From Gordonia terrae (GTDB taxonomy: Bacteria > Actinomycetota > Actinomycetes > Mycobacteriales > Mycobacteriaceae): a stretch of DNA of 64,000 nt. The notes beneath the pieces were generated by a model that was not told the DNA's origin, ran no database searches, and saw only the letters and a list, made by a program, of their open reading frames with translations. A program made the position numbers and the translations under genes. The stretch spans positions 3,534,001-3,598,000 of the forward strand of contig NZ_CP016594.1 in NCBI RefSeq assembly GCF_001698225.1. Reading direction: 5' to 3'. This document shows positions 19,172-26,869 of the stretch, piece by piece (position 1 is the first letter of the stretch; each line of letters starts with the position of its first letter).

Positions 19172-19984
19172 GTGGCCCGGACAACCGCACACCCGACGCC
19201 CGGTCGGTACGACATCGACACCGGCGTTGCCGAGCTGAGCCCGGACACGATCGCGGGCGGGTGGCTGCTCACGATCAACGGAGCCCACAGCTCGCACATC
19301 CACCCCGACGACCCCACTGCGCTCGACTTCGAATACCTGCGCCAGATGGCCGCCGTCATCGACGAGCGTCACCCCGACACCACCGATCGCCTCCGGGTTC
19401 TGCACCTCGGCGGCGCAGCCTGCGCACTGGCACGTCACCTCGACCACCGCTACCCGGACGCCCGTCAAGTGGCCGTCGAGATCGACGCCGAACTCGCACG
19501 CCTCGTCCGGGAATGGTTCGACCTCCCCCGCGCGCCGAAGCTGCGTATCCGCGTCGGCGATGCACGGCAGGTCGTCGAGTCGCTCCTGCCCGGCACGCGC
19601 GATGTGGTCGTGCGCGACGCCTTTGCCGGCGACCGCACCCCGCGGCATCTGACGACCACCCAGTTCACCGAGCGTGTGCGCGATGTCCTCACCCCCGGTG
19701 GCCTGTACCTGGCCAACTGCGGCGACAGCCGCGACCTCGCCGGCGCCCGGGCCGAAGCCGCGACCGTCGGAGCCGCGTTCGACCATCTGGCGCTCATCGC
19801 CGATGCCGCGATGTTCAAGGGCAGGCGCACCGGCAACATCGTGATCGCAGGCAGCGACGCACCGCTCGAACCCTCGGCGACACTCATCCGCACTCTGCTC
19901 AGTGACCCACTACCGGCTCAGATCCTCTCCGGGGACCGCGCTCGGGAGTTCGCCCGCGGTGAGGCCCTCACCGACAAGGCGTGA
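19172..19984 (+). CDS. Spermidine synthase-like SAM-dependent protein
   Basis: Rossmann methyltransferase-type fold of the spermidine-synthase superfamily. VLHLGGAACALARHL (about residues 75-89) is the SAM/dcSAM-binding glycine loop, AVEIDAELARLV the acidic ribose-binding strand, VGDAR the adenine loop, and VVRDAFAGD the catalytic region. The N-terminal part (GGWLLTINGAHSSHI) matches the beta-hairpin domain of this superfamily. No decarboxylase or other polyamine gene lies nearby, so true aminopropyl transfer is unproven. GTG 19172 is chosen as the start; it faces cobD across 42 bp and opens the accessory block. Confidence 0.75.
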   Translation: MARTTAHPTPGRYDIDTGVAELSPDTIAGGWLLTINGAHSSHIHPDDPTALDFEYLRQMAAVIDERHPDTTDRLRVLHLGGAACALARHLDHRYPDARQVAVEIDAELARLVREWFDLPRAPKLRIRVGDARQVVESLLPGTRDVVVRDAFAGDRTPRHLTTTQFTERVRDVLTPGGLYLANCGDSRDLAGARAEAATVGAAFDHLALIADAAMFKGRRTGNIVIAGSDAPLEPSATLIRTLLSDPLPAQILSGDRAREFARGEALTDKA

Positions 19985-20030
19985 CGATGGCGTCACGAAG
20001 CACGCTGCACGTCGATCACGGTCGATTGGA

Positions 20031-20036
20031 TAGGGT
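20031..20036 (+). promoter_or_regulatory. -10 element of the cyclophilin-sensor kinase gene
   Basis: TAGGGT, predicted transcription start near 20043. This gives a leader of about 29 nt before the GTG at 20072, which has GAGGA about 4 nt upstream. Confidence 0.45.
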
Positions 20037-20071
20037 TGTCTCGATTCCGACGCCGAGGAACCGAGGATGAC

Positions 20072-22060
20072 GTGAGCGATCCATCGTCGCGTGCGGGTAC
20101 GACGCTGGGCCCGTACCGCATCGACAGACTTCTGGGTCGTGGCGGCATGGGTGAGGTGTACGAGGCCTACGACACCGTGCGCGAACGCCGGGTCGCGTTG
20201 AAACTCCTGCCCCCACATCTCGTACACGACAAGGACTTCCGCGAGCGATTCGAGCGTGAGTCGAAGACCGCGGCGAAGCTCTCCGACCCGCACGTCATCC
20301 CGATCCACGACTGGGGCGAGAAGGACGGCGTGCTGTTCATCGACATGCGGCTCGTCGACGGGCAGGACCTGCGCAAGCTCCTCGCCGATGGCCCGCTGCC
20401 GGCCGCCCGGGCCGTGGCGATCCTCGGCCAGGTCGCGTCCGCACTCGACGCCGCGCACCGTGGCGGCCTGGTGCATCGCGACATCAAGCCGGACAACATC
20501 CTCGTCGACGCCGACGACTTCGCCTACCTCGTCGACTTCGGGATCGCCCAGGGCACCGCGGACAGCCGGCTCACCCAGATCGGAACCGCCCTCGGGACGC
20601 TCGCGTACATGGCGCCGGAGCGCTTCGGCGACGACCCAGCCGGGCCCAGCTCGGACAACTACGCACTCGCCTGCGTGCTCTACGAATGCGTCACGGGTCA
20701 GACGCCGTACCCGGCGAAGACCGACCAGGGTCTGATGACCGCGCACATCACGAAGGAGCCACCGACCATGGGTGGCCCGCTCGACCCGGTGATCGCACGC
20801 GGACTCGCCAAGGATCCGGCACACCGCTATCCGACGGCCCGAGAACTGCTCCGCGCGGCGTCGACCGCGCTCACCGACCCTCCCCCGTCGTCGGCGCCGC
20901 CGACGGTGACACCCCGCATCGTGACACCACCCCCGATGGCCCCACCCCCGACGGCCCCACCCACGTACGCACCGGGCGGGAGCGGCTCGGACGCGTTCGG
21001 AAAGCCCGGCGGACCGGTTCCGTCGGATCGCACCATCATCTCGCCCGGCACGCCCCCGGCCGGCCAGCCCGGCGCGCGCGGGTTCGCTTCTCCCCCTGAG
21101 CATTCCGGCCCGCAGAGACACTCGTCGCACTCGGGTCCCCCGCAGCATTCGGGCCCTCGGCAGCACTCCGGTTCCCAGCGGTTCTCGGGTCCCCAGCAGT
21201 ACTCCGGTCCCCAGCAGTTCTCGGGTCCCCAGCAAAACTCCGGTCCCCAGCAGTTCTCCGGCCCGACCCAGTGGGGCGGCGCACCGACGCCTGCGCCGCG
21301 GAAGTCGAACACCGGGCGGAACGTCGCCATCGCGGTGGGAGTCGGGCTGGTGGTCATCGCGCTGGCGGTGACCGGCATCGTGGTCGTCCTGTCGGGCTCC
21401 GGCGGCGACGATTCCCCCACGCCGAGCACGTCGACGAGTGCGATCCCGGCGGGCACCGTGACGTGCGACTACCCTCAGCGCACAGCAGTCGGCGGCATCA
21501 CCGAGCCCGCACCGGCCGCGAGCCAGCCGAACACCGGAACGGTGGAGGCGCAGATCCCGATCGCGGGCCAGGGCACGATCGATCTGACGCTCGACCGCGC
21601 GGAGGCGCCCTGCAACGTCGGGGCGATGGTGTCGCTGATCAAGTCCGGCTTCTACGACAACAGCAAGTGTCACCGCGCGTCGCGGCAGTACCTCATCTGC
21701 GGTTCGTCGGGTGGCCGGGAGGGCACCAATCCGGGCTGGACCAGCCCGGACGAGCTCCCCGAGAACCTGCCGTCGGCGGGCACCGACGACGGGGTACCGC
21801 AGGTCACCTATCCCCGCGGCACCGTCGGCATCCTCGACCTGCCCGACGACGAGGGCGCGACCGGATCGACCACGTTCTTCCTGCTCGCCGACGACACCCG
21901 ACTCCCGCTGACCTACTCGATCGCCGGCACCATCGACCCATCCGGACTGGCCGTCCTCGACAAGGTCCTGGCCGGCGGGTTCACCCCGACCCGCCCCGGG
22001 GCGGCGTCGGGTCCGCCGAATCAGAACCTGCTGATCCAGAAGGCCACCGTCAGCGAGTAG
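20072..22060 (+). CDS. Transmembrane Ser/Thr protein kinase with extracellular cyclophilin-like domain
   Basis: 662 aa. Cytoplasmic Hanks kinase (residues 12-270): glycine loop GRGGMGEV at 22-29, Lys44, HRDIKPDN with catalytic Asp137, DFG at 155-157, and APERF. It belongs by sequence to the PknE/PknH/PknJ-type clade. A Pro-rich linker and nine SGPQQ-like repeats (344-400) lead to one TM helix (about 417-440). The outside domain (about 480-660) resembles a cyclophilin PPIase: GTIDLTLDRAEAPCNVGAMV, GFYDNSKCHRAS with the catalytic-type Arg535, GTVGILDLP, GSTTFFLL, and a final LAVLDKVLAGG strand-helix. Four Cys in this domain could form two disulfides. I infer a receptor kinase that senses a proline-containing peptide or folding state outside the cell. 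PPIase activity is unproven. Confidence 0.9.
   Translation: MSDPSSRAGTTLGPYRIDRLLGRGGMGEVYEAYDTVRERRVALKLLPPHLVHDKDFRERFERESKTAAKLSDPHVIPIHDWGEKDGVLFIDMRLVDGQDLRKLLADGPLPAARAVAILGQVASALDAAHRGGLVHRDIKPDNILVDADDFAYLVDFGIAQGTADSRLTQIGTALGTLAYMAPERFGDDPAGPSSDNYALACVLYECVTGQTPYPAKTDQGLMTAHITKEPPTMGGPLDPVIARGLAKDPAHRYPTARELLRAASTALTDPPPSSAPPTVTPRIVTPPPMAPPPTAPPTYAPGGSGSDAFGKPGGPVPSDRTIISPGTPPAGQPGARGFASPPEHSGPQRHSSHSGPPQHSGPRQHSGSQRFSGPQQYSGPQQFSGPQQNSGPQQFSGPTQWGGAPTPAPRKSNTGRNVAIAVGVGLVVIALAVTGIVVVLSGSGGDDSPTPSTSTSAIPAGTVTCDYPQRTAVGGITEPAPAASQPNTGTVEAQIPIAGQGTIDLTLDRAEAPCNVGAMVSLIKSGFYDNSKCHRASRQYLICGSSGGREGTNPGWTSPDELPENLPSAGTDDGVPQVTYPRGTVGILDLPDDEGATGSTTFFLLADDTRLPLTYSIAGTIDPSGLAVLDKVLAGGFTPTRPGAASGPPNQNLLIQKATVSE
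21101..21271 (+). repeat. In-frame 18-bp tandem repeats in the kinase linker
   Basis: Nine imperfect copies of an 18-bp unit encoding (H/F/Y/N)SGPQQ, most regular at 21183-21254. They encode a Gly/Pro/Gln-rich flexible juxtamembrane spacer at residues 344-400. Such repeats are prone to copy-number change. Confidence 0.85.
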
Positions 22061-22140
22061 GGCGACGAGTCCCCCGGATCCGGTTACTCACTCCGCTCCC
22101 TGAGGAGCGCCCGGAGCTTGCGGAGGGCGCGTCACGAAGG

Positions 22141-22170
22141 GTCCCGGCTTCCGGGACAAACCGCAACCGG
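22141..22170. repeat. Palindromic repeat copy 1 (left arm truncated)
   Basis: Right arm (22151-22170) reads CCGGGACAAACCGCAACCGG, as in the copies at 23134-23153 (one base different) and 56883-56902 (identical). The loop is CTT. Only 7 bp of the left arm (GTCCCGG, 22141-22147) remain. It lies between the kinase gene and the DUF559 gene. Confidence 0.8.
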
Positions 22171-22200
22171 AACCTCAGGCTTGTTGGTTGCTACCCCGGC

Positions 22201-23109
22201 ATGCAACCGGAACGGCCGCTGATGCGTCCAAAGCCCGTGGACGATCTTCATCAACTGATCAGCAGGCAGGACGGCGTGGTCTCGGCATCGCAGGCGATCG
22301 CAACCGGGTTGAGCCGATCCGCGATCGGCCGACGACGCGCCTCCGGTGAATGGGTGGCAGTCGCTCGAGCGGTGTACCTCGTGGCCGGCCATCACCGATC
22401 GGCGCGCGCTCAAGCGCGCATCGCCGTGCTCTCGGTGGGCACCGATGCTGCACTCGGAGGGCTCGCCGCCGCGTGGTGGCTCGGTCTGCATCCCACCGAG
22501 CCACGAAAACACCTCGTCTTCACAGCTTCTCGCGGAGCCCATGGACGGTCGTCGGCGACCGCGGTGATCCGGCACCGACACCTCGACGAGGTCGACGTCA
22601 CCACGCACGCCGACCTACGTGTCACTGCGACAGCGCTCACCGTCCTCGACGCCGCCGCCGAACTGGGAATCGCTGTTCTCGATTCGGCACTCCTGTCCGG
22701 CACCGTGAAGCTCGCCGACCTCGAGGCCGCACACTCCCGGTACCCCAGGCGGCACGGTTCCCCGACCATCACCCGCTACTTGCGGCTCCTCGGCGATGGC
22801 GCGCGGTCGGAGGCCGAGCGGATCGTGGCCACGCTGTTTCACGAGTCGGGCACGGTGGGCTGGACACCGAACATGAGTGCCGAGGGGTATGTCATCGACG
22901 TGGCCTTCACCCGCGAGAAGCTGGCCGTGGAAATCGACGGTTTCGCCCATCACCGCGACGTCACGACATTTCAGCGGGATCGGACCAAACGCAATGCGTT
23001 GATCGCCGCGGGCTGGACAGTGCTGAATTTCACCTGGGCCGACATCGTCGAACGGGGCGATCAGGTGGTGACCACGGTGCGCGGTGCCTTGAGCCGCTCG
23101 GTCGCCTGA
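22201..23109 (+). CDS. AbiEi-like winged-helix / DUF559 nuclease-like protein
   Basis: 302 aa. The N-terminus (about residues 10-60) is a winged-helix domain of the AbiEi-antitoxin type (GVVSASQAIATGLSRSAI, then GEWVAVARAVYLVAG). The C-terminus (about 210-295) is DUF559, a Vsr/endonuclease-like fold: GYVIDVAFTREKLAVEIDG with D/ExK-type residues, FQRDRTKRNALIAAGWTVL, and a final FTWADI. Such proteins are common and multi-copy in actinobacteria; function is unknown, with roles in DNA repair, toxin-antitoxin or defence proposed. No toxin partner is adjacent. It is bracketed by palindromic repeat copies 30 bp upstream and 1 bp downstream. Start ATG 22201; ATG 22222 is an alternative. Confidence 0.8.
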   Translation: MQPERPLMRPKPVDDLHQLISRQDGVVSASQAIATGLSRSAIGRRRASGEWVAVARAVYLVAGHHRSARAQARIAVLSVGTDAALGGLAAAWWLGLHPTEPRKHLVFTASRGAHGRSSATAVIRHRHLDEVDVTTHADLRVTATALTVLDAAAELGIAVLDSALLSGTVKLADLEAAHSRYPRRHGSPTITRYLRLLGDGARSEAERIVATLFHESGTVGWTPNMSAEGYVIDVAFTREKLAVEIDGFAHHRDVTTFQRDRTKRNALIAAGWTVLNFTWADIVERGDQVVTTVRGALSRSVA

Positions 23110-23110
23110 T

Positions 23111-23153
23111 CCGGTTGCGTTTTGTCCCGGCTTCCGGGACAAAACGCAACCGG
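23111..23153. repeat. Palindromic repeat copy 2 (perfect)
   Basis: Perfect inverted repeat: 20-bp arms at 23111-23130 and 23134-23153, 3-nt loop CTT. It starts 1 bp after the stop codon of the DUF559 gene. Arm sequence CCGGTTGCGTTTTGTCCCGG. No T-run follows on either strand, so a simple intrinsic terminator is not the obvious reading. Confidence 0.9.
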
Positions 23154-23172
23154 AACGCGACCGCCCGGCCGA

Positions 23173-23997
23173 TCAGATCACGTAGTTCATCCGCTTCAGG
23201 ATCGCTTGTCCCAGAGCATGATCGCCATGCAACTCCACCGCGGACGGATCCGCGTCACGCCGCCCTCCGGCGAACCGCGCCAAGTTGGTGGCGTCCAGCC
23301 GGATGCGTACGTCGGCAGCATCGTCACCGCCGTCGAACTCGTCGACGATGCCCGCCCGGTCCCCGACCGCGATCCGCACGGTTCGCGGGGACACCCCGGT
23401 GATGTCGAACAGCACGGTACTGCCCTTGGGCGCGTCGGCCCGCTTGCCGACGACGAACGGGAGCGACGCACCGATCTCATCGAGGGCCAGGGACGCCGGG
23501 CCGGGCTCCGCGACCGCGGAACGGTCGGTGCCGTCACGCAGGTCGATCTCGTGCACCCAGCAGTCGAAGATGCGGATCCGCATGAATCGGCCGTAGGTGT
23601 CGGGCCCGGCGGGCGTCATCGCCTCGGCGTCGAAGTCGGCCTGCGACATGGCTTTCAGCGCCGCGGTGCGGACGCCGATGATCTCGTCGAGGGCGGCGAC
23701 CACCTCGGCACGCGGCTTCGGCCGGTAGTGGTCGACCCACTTCTCGTTGAGTTCACCGATCGGATTGCGGACGTGATCGAGGGCGCTGATCGTGCGGGTG
23801 GCCTCGACGTCGCGACCGTCGAGCATGCTCTCGGTGCCGACGACATGGGCGACGATGTCGGCGTTGGTCCAGCCGGGGAGAACCGACGGAGCCGACCACG
23901 CGTCGTCGTCGAGCGTCCGGGCCAGCTCACCGATCACGCCCCACTGGGCGATCAGCGCCTCGGTCACCTCGTCGATCGGCAGGATCGTCGTCGCCAT
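23173..23997 (-). CDS. Maleylpyruvate isomerase-family mycothiol-dependent protein
   Basis: 274 aa. The N-terminal DinB-like four-helix domain (MDMPI_N) has the family signature SVLPGWTNADIVAHVVG (about residues 30-47) with the metal-binding His, plus a later His in FDCWVHEIDLRDG. The C-terminal SCP2-like domain covers about 170-270. Members use mycothiol as a thiol cofactor for isomerisation or S-transfer; the substrate here is unknown. ATG 23997 is preceded by GAGGGAG. It points back toward the palindrome and the DUF559 gene and is divergent from the second kinase. Confidence 0.82.
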   Translation of the reverse strand: MATTILPIDEVTEALIAQWGVIGELARTLDDDAWSAPSVLPGWTNADIVAHVVGTESMLDGRDVEATRTISALDHVRNPIGELNEKWVDHYRPKPRAEVVAALDEIIGVRTAALKAMSQADFDAEAMTPAGPDTYGRFMRIRIFDCWVHEIDLRDGTDRSAVAEPGPASLALDEIGASLPFVVGKRADAPKGSTVLFDITGVSPRTVRIAVGDRAGIVDEFDGGDDAADVRIRLDATNLARFAGGRRDADPSAVELHGDHALGQAILKRMNYVI

Positions 23998-24142
23998 CGT
24001 CACTCCCTCGGGTCGGTGCCGGTGTCGGGGTCGCCGGCGGATCACTCGGGTCAACCGTATCGAGGACCGTTCCGTGAATCCCGGGACCCGCCGAACGGGC
24101 GACAATGCGTGGTGTCGACGTCCGCAGACGACTATGGCCCCC

Positions 24143-24148
24143 TACTCT
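24143..24148 (+). promoter_or_regulatory. -10 element of the second kinase gene
   Basis: TACTCT, 7 nt before the GTG start codon at 24156, indicating a leaderless transcript. Confidence 0.5.
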
Positions 24149-24155
24149 TGTCCGC

Positions 24156-25709
24156 GTGTCAGAATCCGTACGCCCCGGCGATCGACTCGGCCCCTACCTC
24201 ATCGAGGGGTTGATCGGCCGGGGCGGGATGGGCGAGGTCTACCGCGCCACCGACACCCGCAAGGATCGGGTCGTCGCCCTGAAGGTGCTCGGACCGCAGG
24301 TCGCCGACGATCCTGCGTTCCGTGACCGGTTCCACCGCGAGTCGCGCGTCGCCGCCCGCCTCAACGACCCGCACGTCATCCCGATCCACGACTGGGGCGA
24401 GATCGACGGTCGCCTGTTCATCGACATGCGTCTCGTCGATGGCCGTGACCTGCGTACCCTGCTCCTCGAAGACGGGCCCCTGCCGCCCGACCGCGCGCTG
24501 CGGATCATCGGCCAGATCGGCGACGCGCTCGATGCGGCGCATCGTTCCGGGCTCGTACACCGCGACGTCAAGCCCGACAACATCCTCGTCGACGATCGCG
24601 ACTTCGCATACCTCGTGGATTTCGGTCTCGCGCAGGCGGACACGGATACGCGGTTCACGAGCACCGGCACCGCGGTCGGTTCCTTCGGTTACATGGCGCC
24701 CGAACGGTTCGGGGACGACGCCGTCGGACCGCCCGCAGACGTCTACGCGCTGGCGTGCGTGCTCTTCGAATGTCTCGCCGGCACACACCCGTTCGCTTCG
24801 GCGACGACAATCGAACGGCTGATCGCCGCTCACCTGACCGCCCCGCCGCCGCGCCTGGGTGCCGCCGTCGATCACGTCATCGCCCGCGGGATGGCGAAAG
24901 ATCCGGCGCAGCGTCAGCATTCGTCCGCCGAATTGGTCGCCGACGCCGGGGCGGCCCTGCGCTCGGAGCCTCTCGGTGGCACCCCTACGATCATTCCGGC
25001 CGGCCCGCCGACCGTCGTGCCCGCGACTCGATACGCGTCCGGTCCGAACGGCACCCCTGGTCCGGTCGGACCATGGGACGCCACCCGGGCCGCGGCCTGG
25101 ACTTCGCCGACGCGCCGCCGTTCGCCTCTGGTCCCGATCATCGTCGCCACGGTCGTCGTGCTGCTCCTCTGCGCCGGGATCGTCGCCTGGGCCATCGTCA
25201 CCACCCAGCGGGACAGCCCCGCGACGGCGGGTGACCTCTCGGCGCCACCGACCACCGTGACCACGCCTTCATCGACTTCGGCGCCGACGGCGCCCGGACC
25301 GACATCACAACCGGGCCCCACCTCCCGGCCAGGTCCATCGTCGCTGCCCTCGACGAGTTCACCGCGCGCAATCGTCCCGGGCGACCTCGGTCTCACCGTG
25401 CCGATGACCCGACCGGCGTGCGACGGCACGGGAATCGTCGTGGTTGCCAACGCGATCGCGCCCGGCAATTACCCCGGAGAAGTGCAGTCATATCTGAATC
25501 AGTTCCCGGGAGCGAGCTACCTGCGCACCGATCAGTCGTGTCCGTCGCTGAAACAGGTGAGCCGGGTGGGCACTCCGATCTACGCGGTCTACTACGTTGC
25601 CGGCCGAACTCTGGGTGACATCTGCTCGATGCGCAACCAGATCGGCGGACCGTCGTACGGCCGATGGCTCGACTACACCAGCGACCCGGAATCGCAGATC
25701 ACCTGCTGA
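24156..25709 (+). CDS. Transmembrane Ser/Thr protein kinase with four-cysteine extracellular domain
   Basis: 517 aa. The kinase domain (about 11-270) has GRGGMGEVYRA, Lys43, HRDVKPDN and DFG. It is very close to the kinase at 20072: the stretch DPHVIPIHDWGE is identical. One TM helix spans about 326-348, with a Ser/Thr/Pro-rich stalk to about 410. The outside domain (about 415-517) has four Cys (RPACDG, DQSCPS, GDICSM, QITC) and the blocks GASYLRTDQSC and PIYAVYYV, a sensor type I recall from other actinobacterial kinases. Ligand unknown. Leaderless GTG start. Confidence 0.88.
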   Translation: MSESVRPGDRLGPYLIEGLIGRGGMGEVYRATDTRKDRVVALKVLGPQVADDPAFRDRFHRESRVAARLNDPHVIPIHDWGEIDGRLFIDMRLVDGRDLRTLLLEDGPLPPDRALRIIGQIGDALDAAHRSGLVHRDVKPDNILVDDRDFAYLVDFGLAQADTDTRFTSTGTAVGSFGYMAPERFGDDAVGPPADVYALACVLFECLAGTHPFASATTIERLIAAHLTAPPPRLGAAVDHVIARGMAKDPAQRQHSSAELVADAGAALRSEPLGGTPTIIPAGPPTVVPATRYASGPNGTPGPVGPWDATRAAAWTSPTRRRSPLVPIIVATVVVLLLCAGIVAWAIVTTQRDSPATAGDLSAPPTTVTTPSSTSAPTAPGPTSQPGPTSRPGPSSLPSTSSPRAIVPGDLGLTVPMTRPACDGTGIVVVANAIAPGNYPGEVQSYLNQFPGASYLRTDQSCPSLKQVSRVGTPIYAVYYVAGRTLGDICSMRNQIGGPSYGRWLDYTSDPESQITC

Positions 25710-25774
25710 CCCCCGCCGACAGAATGTGACGTCGCACCGAACAAGGACCGAATCTGTCCGCGTCATCGGGCACG

Positions 25775-26767
25775 ATGAGACGCATGTTGGAAACCTCGGC
25801 TCGGTTGCTGGCGCTGTTGTCGCTGCTGCAGACACGACGCGAGTGGTCGGGTCGAGAGCTCGCCGAACGCCTCGACATCACCACTCGCACCGTACGTCGC
25901 GATGTCGACAAGCTGCGCGAGTTGGGTTATCCGGTGGATGCCAACGTCGGCTCGCGTGGTGGCTACCGGCTGGGCGCGGGCGCCGAGATGCCGCCGCTGC
26001 TGCTCGACGACCAGGAGGTCCTCGCGGTCGCCCTGGGACTCGACGCGGTGACCACCGGCGCGGTCGCCGACATGGCGGAGGCGTCGGCGGGCGCACTGGC
26101 GAAGCTGCGTCAGGTCATGCCGTCGAGACTGCGCCACCGGCTCGATGCACTGCGGATCGAGGCCGTGCCCCGCACGGCACCGGCGAGCGCCGTGTCGGCC
26201 GACCGGCTCACCGAGATCGCAACCGCATGCCACCGGAACGAGCGCCTGCGATTCGACTACCGGCGCAACGACGGCGAGGAGAGTCGGCGCGAGATCGAGC
26301 CCTATCGTCTCGTCCGCAACGGGAACCGCTGGTATCTGGTCGGTTTCGACATCCAGCGGATGGACTGGCGGTCGTTTCGCGTCGACCGGATGGAACCGAA
26401 AGTGCCGACCGGGCCGCGGTTCACCCCGCGCGAGCCACCCGAGGGCGGCGCGGCGGCGTTCGTGCTGCGCGGCCTCGGTTCGGTCTATCGGCGCGCGACC
26501 GCGCGAGTACGCATCCACGCCTCGCTCGATGAGGTCTCGGCGATGGTTCACGAATCCTGGGGGGCGCTCGAGTCCGGCGACGAGCACAGTTGCGAGGTCA
26601 CCCTGTACAGCACGTCGCTGGCATCGATAGCGCGCTGGATGTACGCGTTCGGAGCGGACTTCACCATCATCGAACCAGCCGAACTTCGCGCCGAGATGGC
26701 GGCGGCGGCGGAGTACCACGACCAGGTCGCAGAGCGGTACCGCAGAGCGGTCGACGCCCAACCGTGA
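25775..26767 (+). CDS. WYL-domain transcriptional regulator (HTH_11 + WYL)
   Basis: 330 aa. The N-terminal DeoR/HTH_11 winged helix (residues 5-60) contains WSGRELAERLDITTRTVRRDVDKLRELGYPV. A WYL ligand-binding domain (about 145-225) follows with RLVRNGNRWYLVGFDIQRMDWRSFRVDRM, then a WCX-like C-terminal domain to 320. These proteins are often repressors or activators responding to nucleic acids or nucleotides, sometimes next to DNA-damage or defence genes. ATG 25784 (MLETSARLL) is an equally good start. Targets are unknown; the downstream NAD(P)-binding gene is a candidate. Confidence 0.85.
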   Translation: MRRMLETSARLLALLSLLQTRREWSGRELAERLDITTRTVRRDVDKLRELGYPVDANVGSRGGYRLGAGAEMPPLLLDDQEVLAVALGLDAVTTGAVADMAEASAGALAKLRQVMPSRLRHRLDALRIEAVPRTAPASAVSADRLTEIATACHRNERLRFDYRRNDGEESRREIEPYRLVRNGNRWYLVGFDIQRMDWRSFRVDRMEPKVPTGPRFTPREPPEGGAAAFVLRGLGSVYRRATARVRIHASLDEVSAMVHESWGALESGDEHSCEVTLYSTSLASIARWMYAFGADFTIIEPAELRAEMAAAAEYHDQVAERYRRAVDAQP

Positions 26768-26869
26768 TCGCCGTCACGGCTGTTATCTCGCCGTGACATC
26801 GGCACCGTGTCCGTCACACCCCGGGCGCGAGCCCGACCGACTCCGCCGAATGTCTCTACCGTCGGTGTC

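Noticed and set aside
23111..23153. Reading the perfect palindrome simply as the terminator of the DUF559 gene
   Set aside because: Possible, but the conserved arm sequence recurs at two other sites, one upstream of the gene, so sequence-specific conservation rather than mere hairpin potential needs explaining.
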